Origin: Pochonia chlamydosporia 170
Taxonomy: Eukaryota > Ascomycota > Sordariomycetes > Hypocreales > Clavicipitaceae
DNA length: 64,000 bases
Assembly: GCF_001653235.2 (NCBI RefSeq)
Contig: NC_035792.1
Span: 2,728,001 to 2,792,000, forward strand
Reading direction: 5' to 3'
Part shown: piece by piece, positions 1 to 13,400 of the stretch
How positions within the stretch are numbered: position 1 is the first letter of the stretch
How the letters are laid out: each line of letters starts with the position of its first letter
Notes under the pieces: generated by a model
Told to the model about the DNA's origin: nothing
The model's input: the letters and a program-made list of their open reading frames with translations, nothing else
The model's database searches: none
Program-made: the position numbers and the translations under genes

Positions 1-131
1 TGAATAGGGAGCAGAGATGGGGGGCTGTTCGGGTGGAAGGGGGGAGGGTGGTGGATGCGTTTGCGAAGAGGGAGGTTGTGGAAGTGGTGGAAATTAGAAC
101 ATCCGGAGGTTTTGGCGGACGACGGGCATAA
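1..131 (+). CDS. 3' end of an unidentified protein-coding gene (partial)
   Basis: From base 3 one frame stays open for 42 codons and ends at TAA (129-131). The encoded tail is rich in Val, Glu, Arg and Gly and ends in Gly-Gly-Arg-Arg-Ala. The codons strongly prefer G or C at the third position, unlike the AT-rich sequence just after the stop, which suggests a real terminal exon. The rest of the gene lies to the left of the window, so no function can be given. It could be a chance open frame, because 42 codons is short. Confidence 0.45.
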   Translation, partial: NREQRWGAVRVEGGRVVDAFAKREVVEVVEIRTSGGFGGRRA

Positions 132-286
132 TCATCTATGACAACGTGTAAATACAGATATGAGATGGAGATGGTCGTCACAGACACTTGTATGAAGCAC
201 CATCGTAACAATGCTTTCAGAATTTACGCGCAAATTATATAAATCTCCTGCCTATTAGGTCCCCCCTCCTCGAAGCGAATAAAGCA

Positions 287-322
<36 letters not shown>

Positions 323-1007
323 CGAAAAAACCGCTCAATCGAAAATGCCAAGTTTGCCTCGCAAGTCACACAGTCGCTTAATTTGCCCTTCCAATGTACA
401 AAACCAACCCAGCCGTAAGTCTCTCTCCTCCTCCCCTCTTCTCTGTGTCCACCTCCTGCATGCTGCGTCCACCATCTAAACCATTAGTCTCTCACCTAAG
501 CGTTTACCCCTCTACCTTCTGGTAGGTATGATCTAGAAAAGTAGGTGAAACGCCTGAGAAACTCTGTCTCGGAACAATAAATAGAGCGTCGTTCGTCAAA
601 AACAAACTCCTCGCTGCTATGTATGCGTATGTGTGGGGGTAATAAAACACAAAAAGATACAACACCTGCACAAAGGTATAACCTCAGTCCACTCTCGTCT
701 CGCAACCCTCTGCCTCGGCGTCCTGCTCCTTGCCCAGCAAGAGGCTACCCGAGGAAAGAAAAAGAATAAGCCGTGAAAGTACGTAGTGCGAGGCCCCAGC
801 ATGTCATTCTCACGCTCCCAGGTCAGAGAAAAAAAAGGTCGCCATGGGGGGAAAGAGATGCGGATGTGACAGTAATGAGTCCAATCTCCCAGGTCGCACA
901 GTGATACAAGAAGATGTTGATTCCTTTTTCCTGAGAAATGAATGTTGATTCTATTCTATGGTCGTGGCATTCGCAGCGTAAGAGCATTCGTCTCTTGTGT
1001 GTTAGTA
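132..1007. other. Intergenic region between two converging genes
   Basis: No gene is visible. It should hold the 3' untranslated regions of the partial plus-strand gene and of the minus-strand ROM2 gene. It contains one AAC microsatellite. The short open frames here are unsupported. Confidence 0.6.
288..323. repeat. (AAC)12 microsatellite
   Basis: Twelve uninterrupted AAC units lie downstream of the partial left-edge gene. This is a simple repeat that probably varies in length between isolates. Confidence 0.95.
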
Positions 1008-4000
1008 TCAAGGACTGCCTAGATGAGGGGCAGAAGACGAGCCGCCCAAGATATGGGACTTTCTGACATTTTTCCAAAAGTCAATGGCTTCAACAACATC
1101 TTCTCCTCGTTCATCCTCATATGCAAATAAGATCTGAATAGTACATTAGCACAACTAATAAGCCAGCAAACTAGTGTAAATGGTAGCCGTCTCACCTCAT
1201 GAGTACTGCTATGAAGCATACGAATGTTCTTGTGGGGTACAATATGAACTGCACCATTTTCAATGTTACGCAACTCGATAAAATTGGGCTCAAAAGCGAG
1301 AATCCAGGGATAACTGAGAGCAAAGCTTTGCGGCGCTCCCTCCCAGTCAATCCGCCACTCCGGTCGTGCTCGCCAACCATTGCGGTTAACAAAGAATGAG
1401 AATTCAGAGTAGTTGAGCAGGAATTCGCCATTGAGACGCTCAATATGGATTGGCCGGACACCTTCTTTGCGTGCAACAAAGTCAAGAGACGTATCTGCCT
1501 GGTCAAGCAGAGACTGCGTTTCAAGAGTCTCCAGAGACACAACCTCGAAGCCTCGAGCACAGGCCACGCAAAGTTTCGACTTGAGGAAGTGGACGGATGA
1601 AGATTCCGTCGGGATGTAGAACTCTTTGAACGGTCGAAGCTCATCATGGCCGCCAGCGATAAATTTGCCGAGCCCCTTTTGCTTTTTGCCCTTCGTCATG
1701 GCGTCATTAGGCTCAAACACCTTAATCGTTGTTGACAAAGCTGAGCTCTTGACGCAGCAGACAAGATGTCGTCCCAGACAGATACCGGTCTTGAAGAAAC
1801 TGCAGTGGTTCTGGATTTTCTTCGGTCTCTTGCTCATGGCAGGCTCGTCTGGATTGAGGGCTGAAACAGAGTAAGACTGCAGGGTCTTGTTGGACAGTAC
1901 CAGCAAAAGCTGATATTCTTCCAAGATGTCGATCTGAGTGACGTTTGGCGTTTCCAGCACTCTCCTAGGAATTTGCTCCCTGTTCTTGCGATCAGACAGA
2001 TAGACACCATTGTCTGTTCCATAAAGAAGCTTGCGGCCACCATCTGAAAACGGTCAGTCAGAAAATTTACGCTCCACAAGTGACAGGAATATCAAAGTTG
2101 GAATCCCAAAAACTTACCAAATGGCGTGACACAGTTGATTTGGTTTGTGCCCACAAAGAAATTGCTCGATATGATTGTAGTGTTGAAAAAGTCAGCACGG
2201 GCGCGAAGTCGCTGCTGGGCGTTGTCAATAAACTCCAACCACTTCTTGCGTGCTGCCTGGTTGGAAGCGTAGAGGGTCAGCTCGTAGCCTGCCTTGCCCA
2301 AGTGGCGGAATGTAATCGGCCAGCCTTCGCCCTTGCGTGTTTCCGCATTGTTGGCTCGAATGGATGGAATAAGACTAGACGAAGAACGTTTCATGCCTTG
2401 CGAGGGTATAACCTCGTCCATTTCTCGGATAGACAACAATTCCAGGGGAATAGGTCGCCGGTAGGCCTTCAGTTCCTCGTTCTTGCCATTCTGCTTGATA
2501 CGCACCAAAAGAACCGCATGGTCAAACAAGAACGCAGTGATTTCCGCAGGATCAGTAGGTGACTTCTTGAACTGACTCTTGAACACCATCTCTCGTCCTT
2601 CCTCTGTAAGCCTGAGATCAACTCTTTCCTGGGGCCGGAACCGAAGTTGTTCTTGCAGTCGCCGCAAGTTGAATCTATTCTCTGCTTTTCCAGACTCGGC
2701 GTTGACGCGACCCAAAAGGTCGCGGATGATGGTCAGAACCTTGGGAATGTCGTCCTTGTCGGGATTGCCGTCCTCTGTGTACTTCAACACGTTCTCCAGT
2801 AGCAATGGATATCTAGCAAGACGGGTCGTTGGCTTGGTAAGATAGCCGTTGAGTTCCAGCTTTCGTGACTCTTTCCGTCGCTCAATTTCGTCCACAAACT
2901 TGGAAAAGAACGGGTTGACTGATCGCTCATTCTCGAAATCAAACTTGCCCTCCAGCTGCTTGGAACCATAGTAGATGAATGGTTCAAATTGCGGTACATA
3001 ATCAAGGAAGATGTCGCCGATATTGTGGACAATCGGGTCCTTTTGCTGTCGGCTGGTGAGGGACGATGCAAATCGAGAGCTGACGGTGTGGATGCTCGGG
3101 TGGTCAATGATGTTGCTGAAGATGGTCTTGACGACTTTCTCCCGGCGCTGTAAAGGGATGGGCGAGGCTTTGGATCGCAAGGGAAGAATCCAGAAATCGC
3201 GGAGGTACTCAAGATCCTTGACAAAGTCTCTTTCAGTATAGCAAATTTCCGATATAACTTCTTGTCGCTTCTTTTCGCGTTCACCAACTGCATCGGCCAC
3301 TTCCTTGGGCACAGTATTGATCCAGAGCTTCTGTTCGTCGGTTTGGTCGACCTCGTCGTCGTTGATAGCGGTAGCGTCGTCTTTTCGGAGGCCGGGGTTG
3401 ATCTTCAAGTTCAGCCTGGACACCTGCTCTAACCGTCGTGGGCAGGCAATCGAATAGCAAAGTTGGTCTCGAGTACAAGTGGGAGAGTAACATTCGGACA
3501 ATAGAACAAAGACACCGTTGACGGGGGGCTTTTCCTCAGGCTCCTCCATAAGGCTTTCTCTGAACTGGTACATCTCCGACTGCGAGTCTCGGAGTCTGTG
3601 TTCGTATGTTACATCGTGGAAGAATTTTTGAGCATCCAAGGCACGCCCAAGCAGTAGAGCCAAGTTACGGTCGGTAGTACGGATAATATATGACAACACG
3701 TCCACCGCCTCTGAGCCGCTGAAGGCATTCTTGTATGTCAGTTCGTTCTTGGTACGGTCTCCCGTAATTATTTTTCGCCGGAAACACTCGGCAACTCTCG
3801 ACAACAGAGCAGGATAGACCAGAGGCGGGCGAATCTTGGTGGCAGTAGGTGGCCGATCGCTCTCGACTGACTTGCTTCTAGAAGGTCGGCTGACGAGCGT
3901 GGAGCTATCGGATTCGGAGGGTGTGATTGTGGAAGCCGTGGTGGAGGCCATAGACATGCTTCTGGCGTGCTCGGGAAACCCAGTGGACGAGGCCATACTA

Positions 4001-4881
4001 GTGGTTCGCGTCTGCGTTCCTGGTGCAGTCGGGTAGCTTCCATTCGCGGGGTATCCATTTGACATTGGCACGTCGCTGGGTGCCCTCCGATTGGGAATGA
4101 CTCTGCCACTCATTGTCTGATGAGAGTCCCGGTCCACTGGGTGATATGAACCCGTCATCGACATGGAACGGTCTTCGTGGTGTCGTTCGGGGACAATCCG
4201 GCCCTGCGCCGTTGTTCTAGCTGAATTGTGGTTGGAGTAGGCAGCCTGGCGAAACTGGTTTGCTGGTGACTGCTGGTAGGAACTCGGAGGTGGCTGATAC
4301 ATTTGCGGTCGAGGAGCAGAGGCCAGAGACTGAGAGCGATACGGGTCGCTATTCATCGCAGGCCGGGGGCCGACTTGATATCCACTCTGAGGACCATATC
4401 GTGCACCGGCAGCCTGAGGTGGTGGTCCTCGCGACTCCATGCGTGGAGGAGGAGGGCCAGAAGGGCCTGGATATGCTCGTCTCGGTTGGTGTTGCTGGGC
4501 GTATTGTGCCTGTGGTGAAGGCACAGAGTGTCCAGAAGCGGCCCTTGATCCCTGATAGTACCCGCCTCCCGCATGGGGCTCATTTGGCACAGGTCTTCGT
4601 TGTACGTGGTCTTGTTGGGGATAGTAACCTTGCTGCGGTCTCGGTGGCGGTTGACGTTGCATGCCAGAAGCTGTAGATGACATGGTTTGGGTCCTCCCTT
4701 GGTCCATCATGGAAGGGACGGTGGAAGAGGAGGTCATCGTCTGGGATCGTCCCGGGGGAGGAGCAGCACCAAAGATATTGGAGTAGGCGGCATCTCGCTG
4801 ATAATTGTTGGCTTCGGAGTATCCGCGTGGAGGTGGCGGCCGTTGCTGAGCTCGAGGATCATATGGGTGGTAATCGGCCAT
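1008..4881 (-). CDS. ROM2: Rho1 guanine nucleotide exchange factor, Rom2 type
   Basis: Three exons: 4881-2118, 2043-1196 and 1133-1008, about 1245 residues. Introns are GTAAGT..TTTTCAG and GTGAGA..TATTCAG. The first 350 residues are Pro/Gln/Ser-rich and look disordered. A DEP domain follows (about 350-440), then a RhoGEF (DH) domain starting near 540 with the typical Tyr-Thr-Glu-Arg-Asp-Phe-Val of helix 1, a PH domain (about 760-890) and a C-terminal citron homology (CNH) domain (about 930-1230). This order and length match Rom1/Rom2. In yeasts Rom2 loads GTP on Rho1 at the plasma membrane to activate the cell-wall integrity pathway and glucan synthase. The start is the first ATG of the open frame and the next ORF boundary is far upstream. 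Identity is from domain order. Specific regulation is not visible. Confidence 0.93.
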
Positions 4882-7800
4882 GGTGATGAAACTCTGTTAT
4901 GGGAGTATCCCAGAGAAGGGTCTTTGTTAGAACAAGAGTCAAGATGTCATGCGGAAATAAGCGCATTGAACAGTAGGGGGGAGGAAGGGAAAATAAAAAG
5001 ACTGCCGCCAACAGGGGCGAATGGTGTCAAACTGGAGAGGGTTTGTGCGGCAGTGTCCTGGATTGGTGGTTGTTGCTCACCGTGCGTAACCGTCAAGAAC
5101 GGCCAGCAATGAGGGAGAGGGACAAAATCGCTAGGCGCAGCTGATGCCAAACCCGTCAAGGTCAAGCGAGATCCAATTTGACGGGAGGCAGCAGTTGCGA
5201 TGCCGTCGTCGGTTGACAAGACGCGAGGGCTCAGTTGGAGCGCCGAAGTGCGCAGGATGTCTACCAGCACTGGTCACTGGTCACCGGTCCCTAGACTCAA
5301 CACTTCTGCTGTGCGGTGTTTTGACTCCGTGTCTGGTCTCCTCGGTGAGGTGATGCGGTGGTGCTCGCACAGGATTGAGGTAGATGATATGCCGTACACA
5401 GACAACAGGAATCAAATACCGATGAAGGGAGACGCGGTAATTTGGGCGACAGCGACGGGGGCGATATCGATGGTAGTTGTCGTTGTCGTCGTGGTCTCGT
5501 CGGCCATCAGTTACGGATGTCGTCGGCCTGGCTAGAAAAATGAAATCTGGTCGATGTTGGACTTTGGCCGAACAAACTAGCACCAGTTGACCAGACTTGA
5601 CTTGAGGAGCAGCAACCAGACGGTGGACAAGACACAGAACGCAGTAAAGTATGGAGACCAGTTGACTGGCTGGCTCTTGGCTCTTTGGCTGGACTCAAGT
5701 CTGGTGCTCTGTCAGGGCTGGATGGCCTGTGGCTGGGCGGGCTTGACCGTCTGGTGGTTGACTGTCCAGGACCTTCAAGCAACAGGACAGACGGACTGCA
5801 TGTGGTGCGGCGGAGGAAGAGTGAACGAGTGACCCTGAACTGACTGACATGGAGGGTCACGTCAAGTGTGGTCAGTCAATCAATGGGGGCATACATGGCA
5901 GGGCAATGCAAGGCAAGGTGGATGGATGGTCTGGTGTATTGCGGATTGCGGATCGTGGATTGTGGACTGAGACCGATGAGACTACAGACATGGACTGGTG
6001 GGCTGTGTGGACTTGGACTTGGATTTGGATGTGGGAAACCTGGTCATGTTGGGACCAGTGATGGAGACTGACCAGTCTGGTGGGCTCAAGTGCACCAGAT
6101 CAGACTGGACGACTTTCCGATAATTGTCTGGTGCCTGGCATTGATGTCTGCTCCTGCCAGGAACTGGAAAGCTGCATGTTCATCCGCCCTTGTGCCTGTG
6201 CCCGCTGACCTTTGCCCTTGTCTTCTCCTCTTGGCCAACTACACCAGACTTCACTCTGTCTGGATGTATTGACTCAACTGAGTACCTAGTATGGGGTCGC
6301 CCATCGTTTATTTGCTGTTTGATTCACCTACGAACTAGGGCCTCGAACGTATCGGCTGTCCTCCTAATCAAATAGGCCCAACGTCCTGGCTCATGTTACT
6401 TTGCACCAGACAACTTTCAAGTCAAGTGCGTTGGCAAACGGACAACTGTGGGCACCGTGGCTAAATCGAATCAAATCGGGTATGGAGTACGCAGCAACCA
6501 TCCTTGAACGCTGGGGTATCACCAAGTCGATACAAAAACACAACTACGGTGCCCAAAGTTGGCAGATCAAGATGCTGATTTTATCTTGAGATTCTCACCA
6601 TCGGAACCGGTCCGGCGTGTCGTCGTTGCCAACCTCATCCAAACAAGAAGACCGAGTTTGACTTCAGGTCAGATTCTCACATTGCGGTGGTGCCCGACAC
6701 CAACATCTACTAGAATACTCCTCCACCACAAAACCAAGCCAGTAAAATATCAACTCAGAGAAACACCCGCCGTGGCGGTGTCGTATCGAATGCAATTTGG
6801 CATGTGCGTGTGCCAATGGACTTCTAAATTGAGACCATGGACATGGCAACAAAAACCACCATCTGTTGGCCAGACCTCCCACCATCTTGAGCTCATGGCG
6901 CCACCGCCACGTACGGCTATTTCAATGCCGAACGCTAACGAGGTCTACTGTTTGAAGGACGATACTAACTGTATTGGTTGGTGTGCTTATCAGGAGCCCA
7001 ACAGATAATACTAGTATGTCTCAATGCTGGTCGGGATCCGTAGTCCCGGGTTGAGTGAAAGTCAAAACACCTTTCTTCACGGCTTCAACCTTTCTTTCGC
7101 CATCACTTTCAAGTTCCAACCCTTCAATGACACTTTCGATGACAAGGACATTTAGTGTCAACTGGTTCTTTGATACGGTCAAGGATGCTCAAAGCAAATA
7201 TTTTCACTGGCCATAAACAATTAGGCAACCCCTAAAGACCTTTCGGCCTTGTTCCGTCGCAGTGAGAACAGGGAAGACAGAGAACCACCCACAACCAACA
7301 CCCCCAGGACCAATTCAGGAAGGCATTGCAGATTACATGTCAAATTCACAGCTCGCCTTTTTCTCGTTTTCACAGAAACCTGCCAGGATATCGTCACCAA
7401 AGTGTCACTGTTTACCGTCCACGTTGGACCACAAATGGTTCCCTCCTGAGCGTAATTGCCACCCCCAATTCGAGACTATTCTTTTATCTCGGCCCGTCTG
7501 CAGGCACTGGCTGCATCACGACAGGGGCAGCTACACACTGCAGTAGTGCGCCTTTGGATTTCCCATTCTTCCTTGCATGCATGTGCACATTGCCCATCTG
7601 CTCCCCCTGTAAATATTTCCCCAGTCAACCACTCAAAGACGGATTGTTTCCTCCGATCCTAGAATATGTTTGACTGTTCTAGGCGGAATATCGTGCAAAG
7701 CGATGTCTCCTTCTCGCATTGGAAATTTCCAGACAACTTTGATCATCGACCTAGGACATCTCGTCTCGCGTTTGTTCAACTCTGAAACTTTGCAATAACG

Positions 7801-8111
7801 CCTGTGCTTCTTGTGCTACAATGCGACAATCCAGACATGTTGCACCTGGATTTCTTTCCAAAGCTCCTTGGCACTCAAGCCCCCGTCGCCGGGACCTGAC
7901 GTAATCACATCACGTGCAAAATCACGACCAACCTCCCTCTCTCATTGGTCTCCATAACGCCAGCTCCTTGAGAGCTGCCTGGCCAGGAACGTGTGACTTG
8001 CGTAGCATCATCGTTTGGCGACAGAGCCACGCTGAGCTCCTCCACGTCAAGTTCACAAACTCCCAGACAACCGTCCTGCAACGCTCGCAGTCCATTCTCA
8101 TCCCGCCCATC
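4882..8111. other. 3.2-kb intergenic region between divergent ROM2 and VMA11
   Basis: No gene could be supported. It must contain both promoters. Between about 5580 and 6120 the sequence is rich in short CTGG/CCAG words (GACCAG, CAGACTGG, CCAGTCTGG), which recur in other intergenic regions of this window. Open frames here lack coding character, for example a run of valines from GTCGTTGTCGTC near 5475. Confidence 0.55.
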
Positions 8112-8914
8112 ATGGAGTCTGAGCTCGCTCCCAAGTTCGCCCCCTTCATCGGGATGGTAAGTCATTCACTCGACCCGTCAAACGTGGATGATAAAACAAT
8201 CGCCATCACTGATTCTAATGCGATAAACTAGGCCGGCATCGCGGCAGCCATGACCTTCGGATGTAAGACGCACGCGAACCGACACTCCCCCGATCAGATC
8301 TGTAGATTCTAACATGGATGCTTATAGCTATTGGCGCTGCGTACGGCACAGCAAAGTCCGGTATTGGCATTGCCGGCATTGGAACCTTTCGCCCTGACCT
8401 CATCATGAAGGCTTGTCCGCCTGCCCTCCATACCAAACTGCATGCTAACCCTACGCATAGTGCCTGATTCCAGTCATCATGTCGGGTATCATCGCCGTCT
8501 ACTCCCTCGTCATATCAGTCCTCATCGCCCAGGACCTCCAACCTCCTTCGGCCAACAACCAAGCCTACACCTTATTCGCGTACGTAAACACTTCCACAAT
8601 GTCAAATTCCACGATTTTGTAACTAATCTGCCTGGGCAGTGCTTTCATGCATCTTGCGTGCGGTCTGGCCGTCGGCTTGACTGGCCTGGCTGCAGGCTAC
8701 TGTATCGGAATTGTTGGTGACAACGGCGTACGCGCATACATGGAGCAGTCAAGAATCTTTGTTGGCATGGTTCTCATTCTGATTTTCGGAGAGGTCCTCG
8801 GTCTGTACGGGTATGTAGCTTGCTTTACGGTGCTTATCCTTGGTGTACATGACTAACTCGTGCTGCAATAGCCTGATTGTCGCTCTGCTGCTCAACGCTC
8901 GAAGCAAGGGTTGA
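8112..8914 (+). CDS. VMA11: V-type proton ATPase proteolipid subunit c'
   Basis: Six exons: 8112-8156, 8232-8262, 8328-8410, 8461-8579, 8640-8810 and 8872-8914. They encode 163 residues, the normal length for a V-ATPase proteolipid. The protein is almost wholly hydrophobic with four membrane segments. It shows the family signatures Gly-Thr-Ala-Lys-Ser-Gly in the first half and [11 protein letters not shown] in the last helix, whose Glu carries the proton. The start ([12 protein letters not shown]), the [17 protein letters not shown] stretch and the FMHLACGL stretch resemble the fungal-specific c' subunit (Vma11) more than subunit c (Vma3). It belongs to the rotor ring of the Vo sector in vacuolar membranes. 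All junctions keep frame, but exon 3/4 requires a GC-AG intron. Choice of c' over c is from memory of both families. Confidence 0.93.
8411..8460 (+). other. GC-AG intron in VMA11
   Basis: The third intron starts with GCTTGTCC directly after the Lys codon AAG and ends CGCATAG. It has a CTAAC branch-like site near 8444. No GT donor nearby restores the frame, whereas this 50-nt intron exactly joins ...LIMK to CLIPV. It is therefore a non-canonical GC donor, or a sequence error for GT. Confidence 0.75.
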
Positions 8915-9581
8915 TCAAGCTGCTTTTTCCTGGCTCGAATCTACAACCAGACGGGAAACAACTCGTTTGCTCGTCTCGCGTATTGTACATACGCAGGCAA
9001 TCGTACACTTTGATGGGAAGCTGTTGCCGGACAGCGGGGGGGAATGTCTTATTAGCTGCATGGGGCATGGCGTTTATGGGAACGTGTAAATTTACTATTG
9101 CAGGTAGAACAGGCGTGTTGGCCATCCAACAGTGTCGTGAAATACCTACACCATTTTGAGAACTAGTGCGTTGGTTTATTTCTTGATATCCTCTTGGAGT
9201 ATATCTTCTCCAAAGGGTTTATGATTCCATTTGCAGTTGCTCACTTTACAGCTTCACATCCATTTCAGCCGTCAGCTTGATCAGACAACAGTGTAAGAGA
9301 AGTTGAATTCACTAATGCACAAATGCCAGTTACAGTACCCTCCACCAAATGTTCATGAGAGTGAGGATTCGTTTTTCCCCAATGATGAATGCAGCCCTAG
9401 AGGAATGCAGCATGACAAAAACCAAGGACAAACCGCCAATCTACAAAATACGCCGCCGGATGCATCATGGATTCGTAACAATATGCAATAGTAAACGAGT
9501 GGATTTGCTCCAGCCAGTGGAGATTCGGATGTGTGAACCACGATCAAGCATCAAGCGCCGAAAGCCAGAATTTCTCCTATT
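8915..9581. other. Intergenic region between converging genes
   Basis: This is the 3' flank shared by VMA11 and the minus-strand hypothetical gene. No coding or repeat structure is seen beyond two short unsupported open frames. Confidence 0.6.
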
Positions 9582-10424
9582 TCAAGTTGGCAGGAGTCTG
9601 CCTCCAATACGACGAAGCAGCTTTTTACGCTGACTGTGCTCGACCTCGCGACGGAAACGGGCCCAGCTTCTCTCACGCTCGTCCCAGCTCCGCATTTGTG
9701 CTGTAGAAGGTATTAGTGAAGGGATCTTCAGATACAGAGAAAGCATTCTAAACAAAACCACGACTCACCTAGAAGCCAGTCCCACTGCCTATCCTCCCGT
9801 ACAAGAATGTCATCACCCGATTCGCGTGCTAGCCTCTCACGCCGAGCCTGCGCTGCTGCTACCTCGCCAACAAGATAGGGATCTTCTAAAGGTCGCATCT
9901 CTGATGATGTGTCTGTCTCATTTTCCAAGGGTCTATCATTGGAGTTTTGGTGTCTCAATGGCTCTGATGGCCCGGCATATCGGCCAGACGTAATTCGGCG
10001 CTCAGCTACATTTCTGTAATGGCGCGCTGCTGGTCCGTTGTTGGCAGACCACGTAGGGACGTGAAAGTTGTGGATAGACATGGCAGTTTGAGGCGCAACT
10101 GGGGGCAAAGGAGGCAAGCCGATAGTTTGCTGTCGTGCCGAGGAAGATCCTTGTCGTCCAGGTGCGAATAAGGGGGTAGAGGAGCTTGCTGTCAATACGC
10201 CTGGTCTTGGAGCTGGTGGACTGTAGGGCGGAATAACCTCGTTGTGGTTATATGGGAGGGTATGATAAGATGGCGCATCCGATACTATATGGGGAACTGT
10301 TAAAATGCAACATCATATGTAGGACCGCCTAGGAGCTCTTACCATAAGAAGGAGCGGCGGATCGAATAGAGGCGGTTTCAAAATCCTCTGCGCTGTAGCG
10401 AGGAGTTGTAGTTGGTCCTGTCAT
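9582..10424 (-). CDS. Hypothetical protein, 242 residues, function unknown
   Basis: Three exons: 10424-10343, 10296-9769 and 9700-9582, joined in frame by GTAAGA..TTAACAG and GTGAGT..TCTACAG introns. The N-terminal half is Pro/Ser/Tyr-rich and likely disordered (an IPPYSPPAPRPG stretch). A charged segment with Ala-Gln-Ala-Arg-Arg-Glu-Arg follows. The C-terminus is Trp/Arg-rich (MRSWDERERSWARFRREVE) and looks helical and amphipathic. I do not recognise the family. The start is the ATG at 10424; an open frame continues upstream, but only from a non-ATG codon. Exon structure is supported by continuous frame and good splice signals. It is a single gene facing VMA11. Confidence 0.7.
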
Positions 10425-13400
10425 GATGACCCAAGATAGCTGACGTTCCCACGGAAGAGCAATAGAATGGCGCCCAAAACACGGATATACACTAGCACAG
10501 GTCCAACGACTCTGCAACGAGAAGCTAAGAATGAGTGGCGTGTCTGATTTACAAACTAGTTATCGTCATGTGAATGATCCCAATGGCGAGACTCGGTGAT
10601 CGAATTCTGGAATGCCTCTGTTGGTTGACACAGGAACGTGATGTGAGCATAAGCCAGCTGCCAGTGAGCATACGGCGACAATGCGGGGGTGAGCTTGGAT
10701 ATATTTCGATAAGTGAAGGAAATGTCGACCTTTCACGATATATGGCTCGGTTAAAAGTATCGAAGAACGGCAGGATCAGAAGTAAATGCTCCTTTCCACC
10801 CGCCAATAGCACTGCACGTGAGGACGTTCCACGTACTTATACGACGCTCGCCTGGTCCAGAAGATTTATTAGAAACAGCTTGGAACTCGATGTCTGGTTG
10901 AAACCAATATCGTCAGGCAAGTCGTGTGGCTCGGAAGCAAGGAACAGCGTGGATACCTATGGGGCTACGGGGAGATGATGAGGGGGATAATAACAGTGAG
11001 AGGACGTCACTCATGTACAACGAAGAGGGCGAGGCTAAAGGTGCCTTATGTATGATACCAGGACCTCGGAGAGTTGGGGCCAGGAATGTAACAGGAGGAC
11101 TTTGACAAGGGCTGGGAGAAGCAGCCTGCAGCCTGGCGACATGAAGATGGCTTGAATGGCTGAGACCAGGCCCCGAAGAAGCAAAATAGCCCACCTCTGA
11201 CAACAGCTAACTTGAGTCTAAAGCAAAACGGGCGGGCCATATTGACGCGCAACGGATATTGCTCTTGGGCCTATGAGTGCTCTTTGGGGGCTGGATCAAA
11301 GGTGTTCTGGCAGCAGAGACCATTGGTCTAAAGACCATCCAGAACTCCTCGCCGCAACTCCAGGTTAGGAGCCGCTCCGCATACCACGCATAACAACAGA
11401 TGAAGCCGTCCTTGGCGGGGTAATATCGTTATCGCAGCCAAACCACAGCCACAGCTAGTGGAGGCAGCGGGGCCACGGATCTTTCTTGTCAACGTCAAGT
11501 CTGGTCTGGCCTGGCTGGTCGATAGCCGGGGGACAACACCGGACAGCGCCATCTTGCTCAGTTGCTAACGGCTTCACAACAGTTGTGCCACTCCAAGACA
11601 TTGGCTGTGGCTAATGGTGCACTGTGTGACCACTTGAACACCAAAGTAACCTTTGGCGTACATCCATGCCTGCCTTCCGATGCGTTAGTGAGGTACCACG
11701 AAGCTAAATGGTGCTTCCGAGCTACCACCAGAGAGGTTGGGCTCGTCTGGTCATCTGGAGATCGTCTTGTGGGTTGCCAAGAGACTCGAGGTGGTGGGCA
11801 ACCAGAGGCTACATCCAAGTGTGCCACCATTCTCCCTGAAAGGGTACTCCATACTTTGCTTGGAGTCTTGAGGCAAACTCCGTCATGAAGGTCGGTGAAG
11901 CATTTCGAACAGCACAGTGCACGACTTGTGGCCCCACGAACCGTATGCAGTGGTGTTGTGAGGGGCTTTTCGGTCTGTTACCCTTGCCGTAGTATTTCAA
12001 GCAAAACGGGGCCGGGCGAAGTCGTACGCAAGCCGCGGAACATTGAAAACACCACGGTGCAGGCGTCCGGGGTTGAGTATGCTGCACCTGCAGGCGAATC
12101 GTTGGTATCCGCGCGGTGTGCCCTGGAACAAGAAGGCCCACTGCTTCCACGGTGGAACCATCAAAGTCTGGTGTCTTGCAGATAATTGTATGAGGCTATT
12201 TGTGTACACGGAGGCAGGGAATGCTTGGCAGTAATCCTGACCTCATCCATTCCGCTTCCAACTGTCCGTTGGGGCTCTGTCACTCCATGGCTCACACGGT
12301 GCTCTCCGTTCGGTAGTGAATCTATGATGTAGCTGGAGGCGCCATCAAAATGGTATTGGCGACGATCTCTTGTACGGCCAACGTAAGGCTGTGTCTTTTA
12401 TGGTCTGCGAAATACCACTTACTATGGCACTCCGAATCTAACTTTTGTGTTGTCCTCGTGCCCCATTTCCCATGAGGAGATGGGTGCGGTTCAAGACCAC
12501 GCGATTGCTGGAGGCGCTTGCATGTGTGGCCCCTCACCAGACCCAACTTGTTGCCCAGCTCTCCCCAGAGCTGTCCAGGGGCGTTGGTTAATGGCCCGAA
12601 GAGGCAAAAGTTCCGCTGACACAGAAGGTGTAAACAGTATAGTCTTGGTTCCATTCGTCCAAATTTTCTGTAGTCGCAAACCGATATGCTGTTGGTCGAG
12701 AGGTACAGCATCTTGCGTCGTGATATGTGGAGGGTCATATTGCCAGCTCTGCAATGGGTTTGCTGTCAGTCGGGCATGCAGGGACGTCCAGCATGTTGCC
12801 CAACCAAGTATAGGCGTCAGGAACGCAAGGGGACGACAATGCGGTTGCTTTCGCGTTCTGGTCTCGACCAGCTGAGGCTGACTTCAAAAGTGAACATATG
12901 CGCCTCAGCTTCGGCTTTACGGACTCCTTCCAAGTCATCTGCCATTGTAGAAGAGATGTTGTGTTCGCTGCCATACGGGTTGTCGCAAGGGACACCAACT
13001 CCTTCATCGTTTGTCTGTAGTTGACATCTGCTTTGGAATCGTCCTTCTAGCCGTTTGTGAACAAGACCATGTGCACAATTGTGGCTGCAGTAGATGCCAT
13101 TTTAAGATGTCTGGAACACGGGTTGATGTCTCGTGGTCCACATCTTCTCTCATCGAGTGCTCAGATCTTTGGTATGTTGGATTGACTGCGTTTTGAACGT
13201 ATTCCTGCCTGAACTTTCTCACGGGTGTACGATTGGTACGCCAAGGAATTGGACTGGCATGGATAAGTGACACTTGACATGTTTACAGCATGCTCTGTGC
13301 GCAGCCACAGCTTGGTCAAACAGTATGGCGAGTTAGGCTGAAGTGCTTGATCAGAAACAACGGTGAAGTGCCTTTCGTTTGTAGCTGCAGCACACTGAAC

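Noticed and set aside
5200..5583. Overlapping open frames on both strands in the ROM2/VMA11 gap
   Set aside because: Low-complexity GTC/GAC runs explain them; no start context, splice sites or family motifs.
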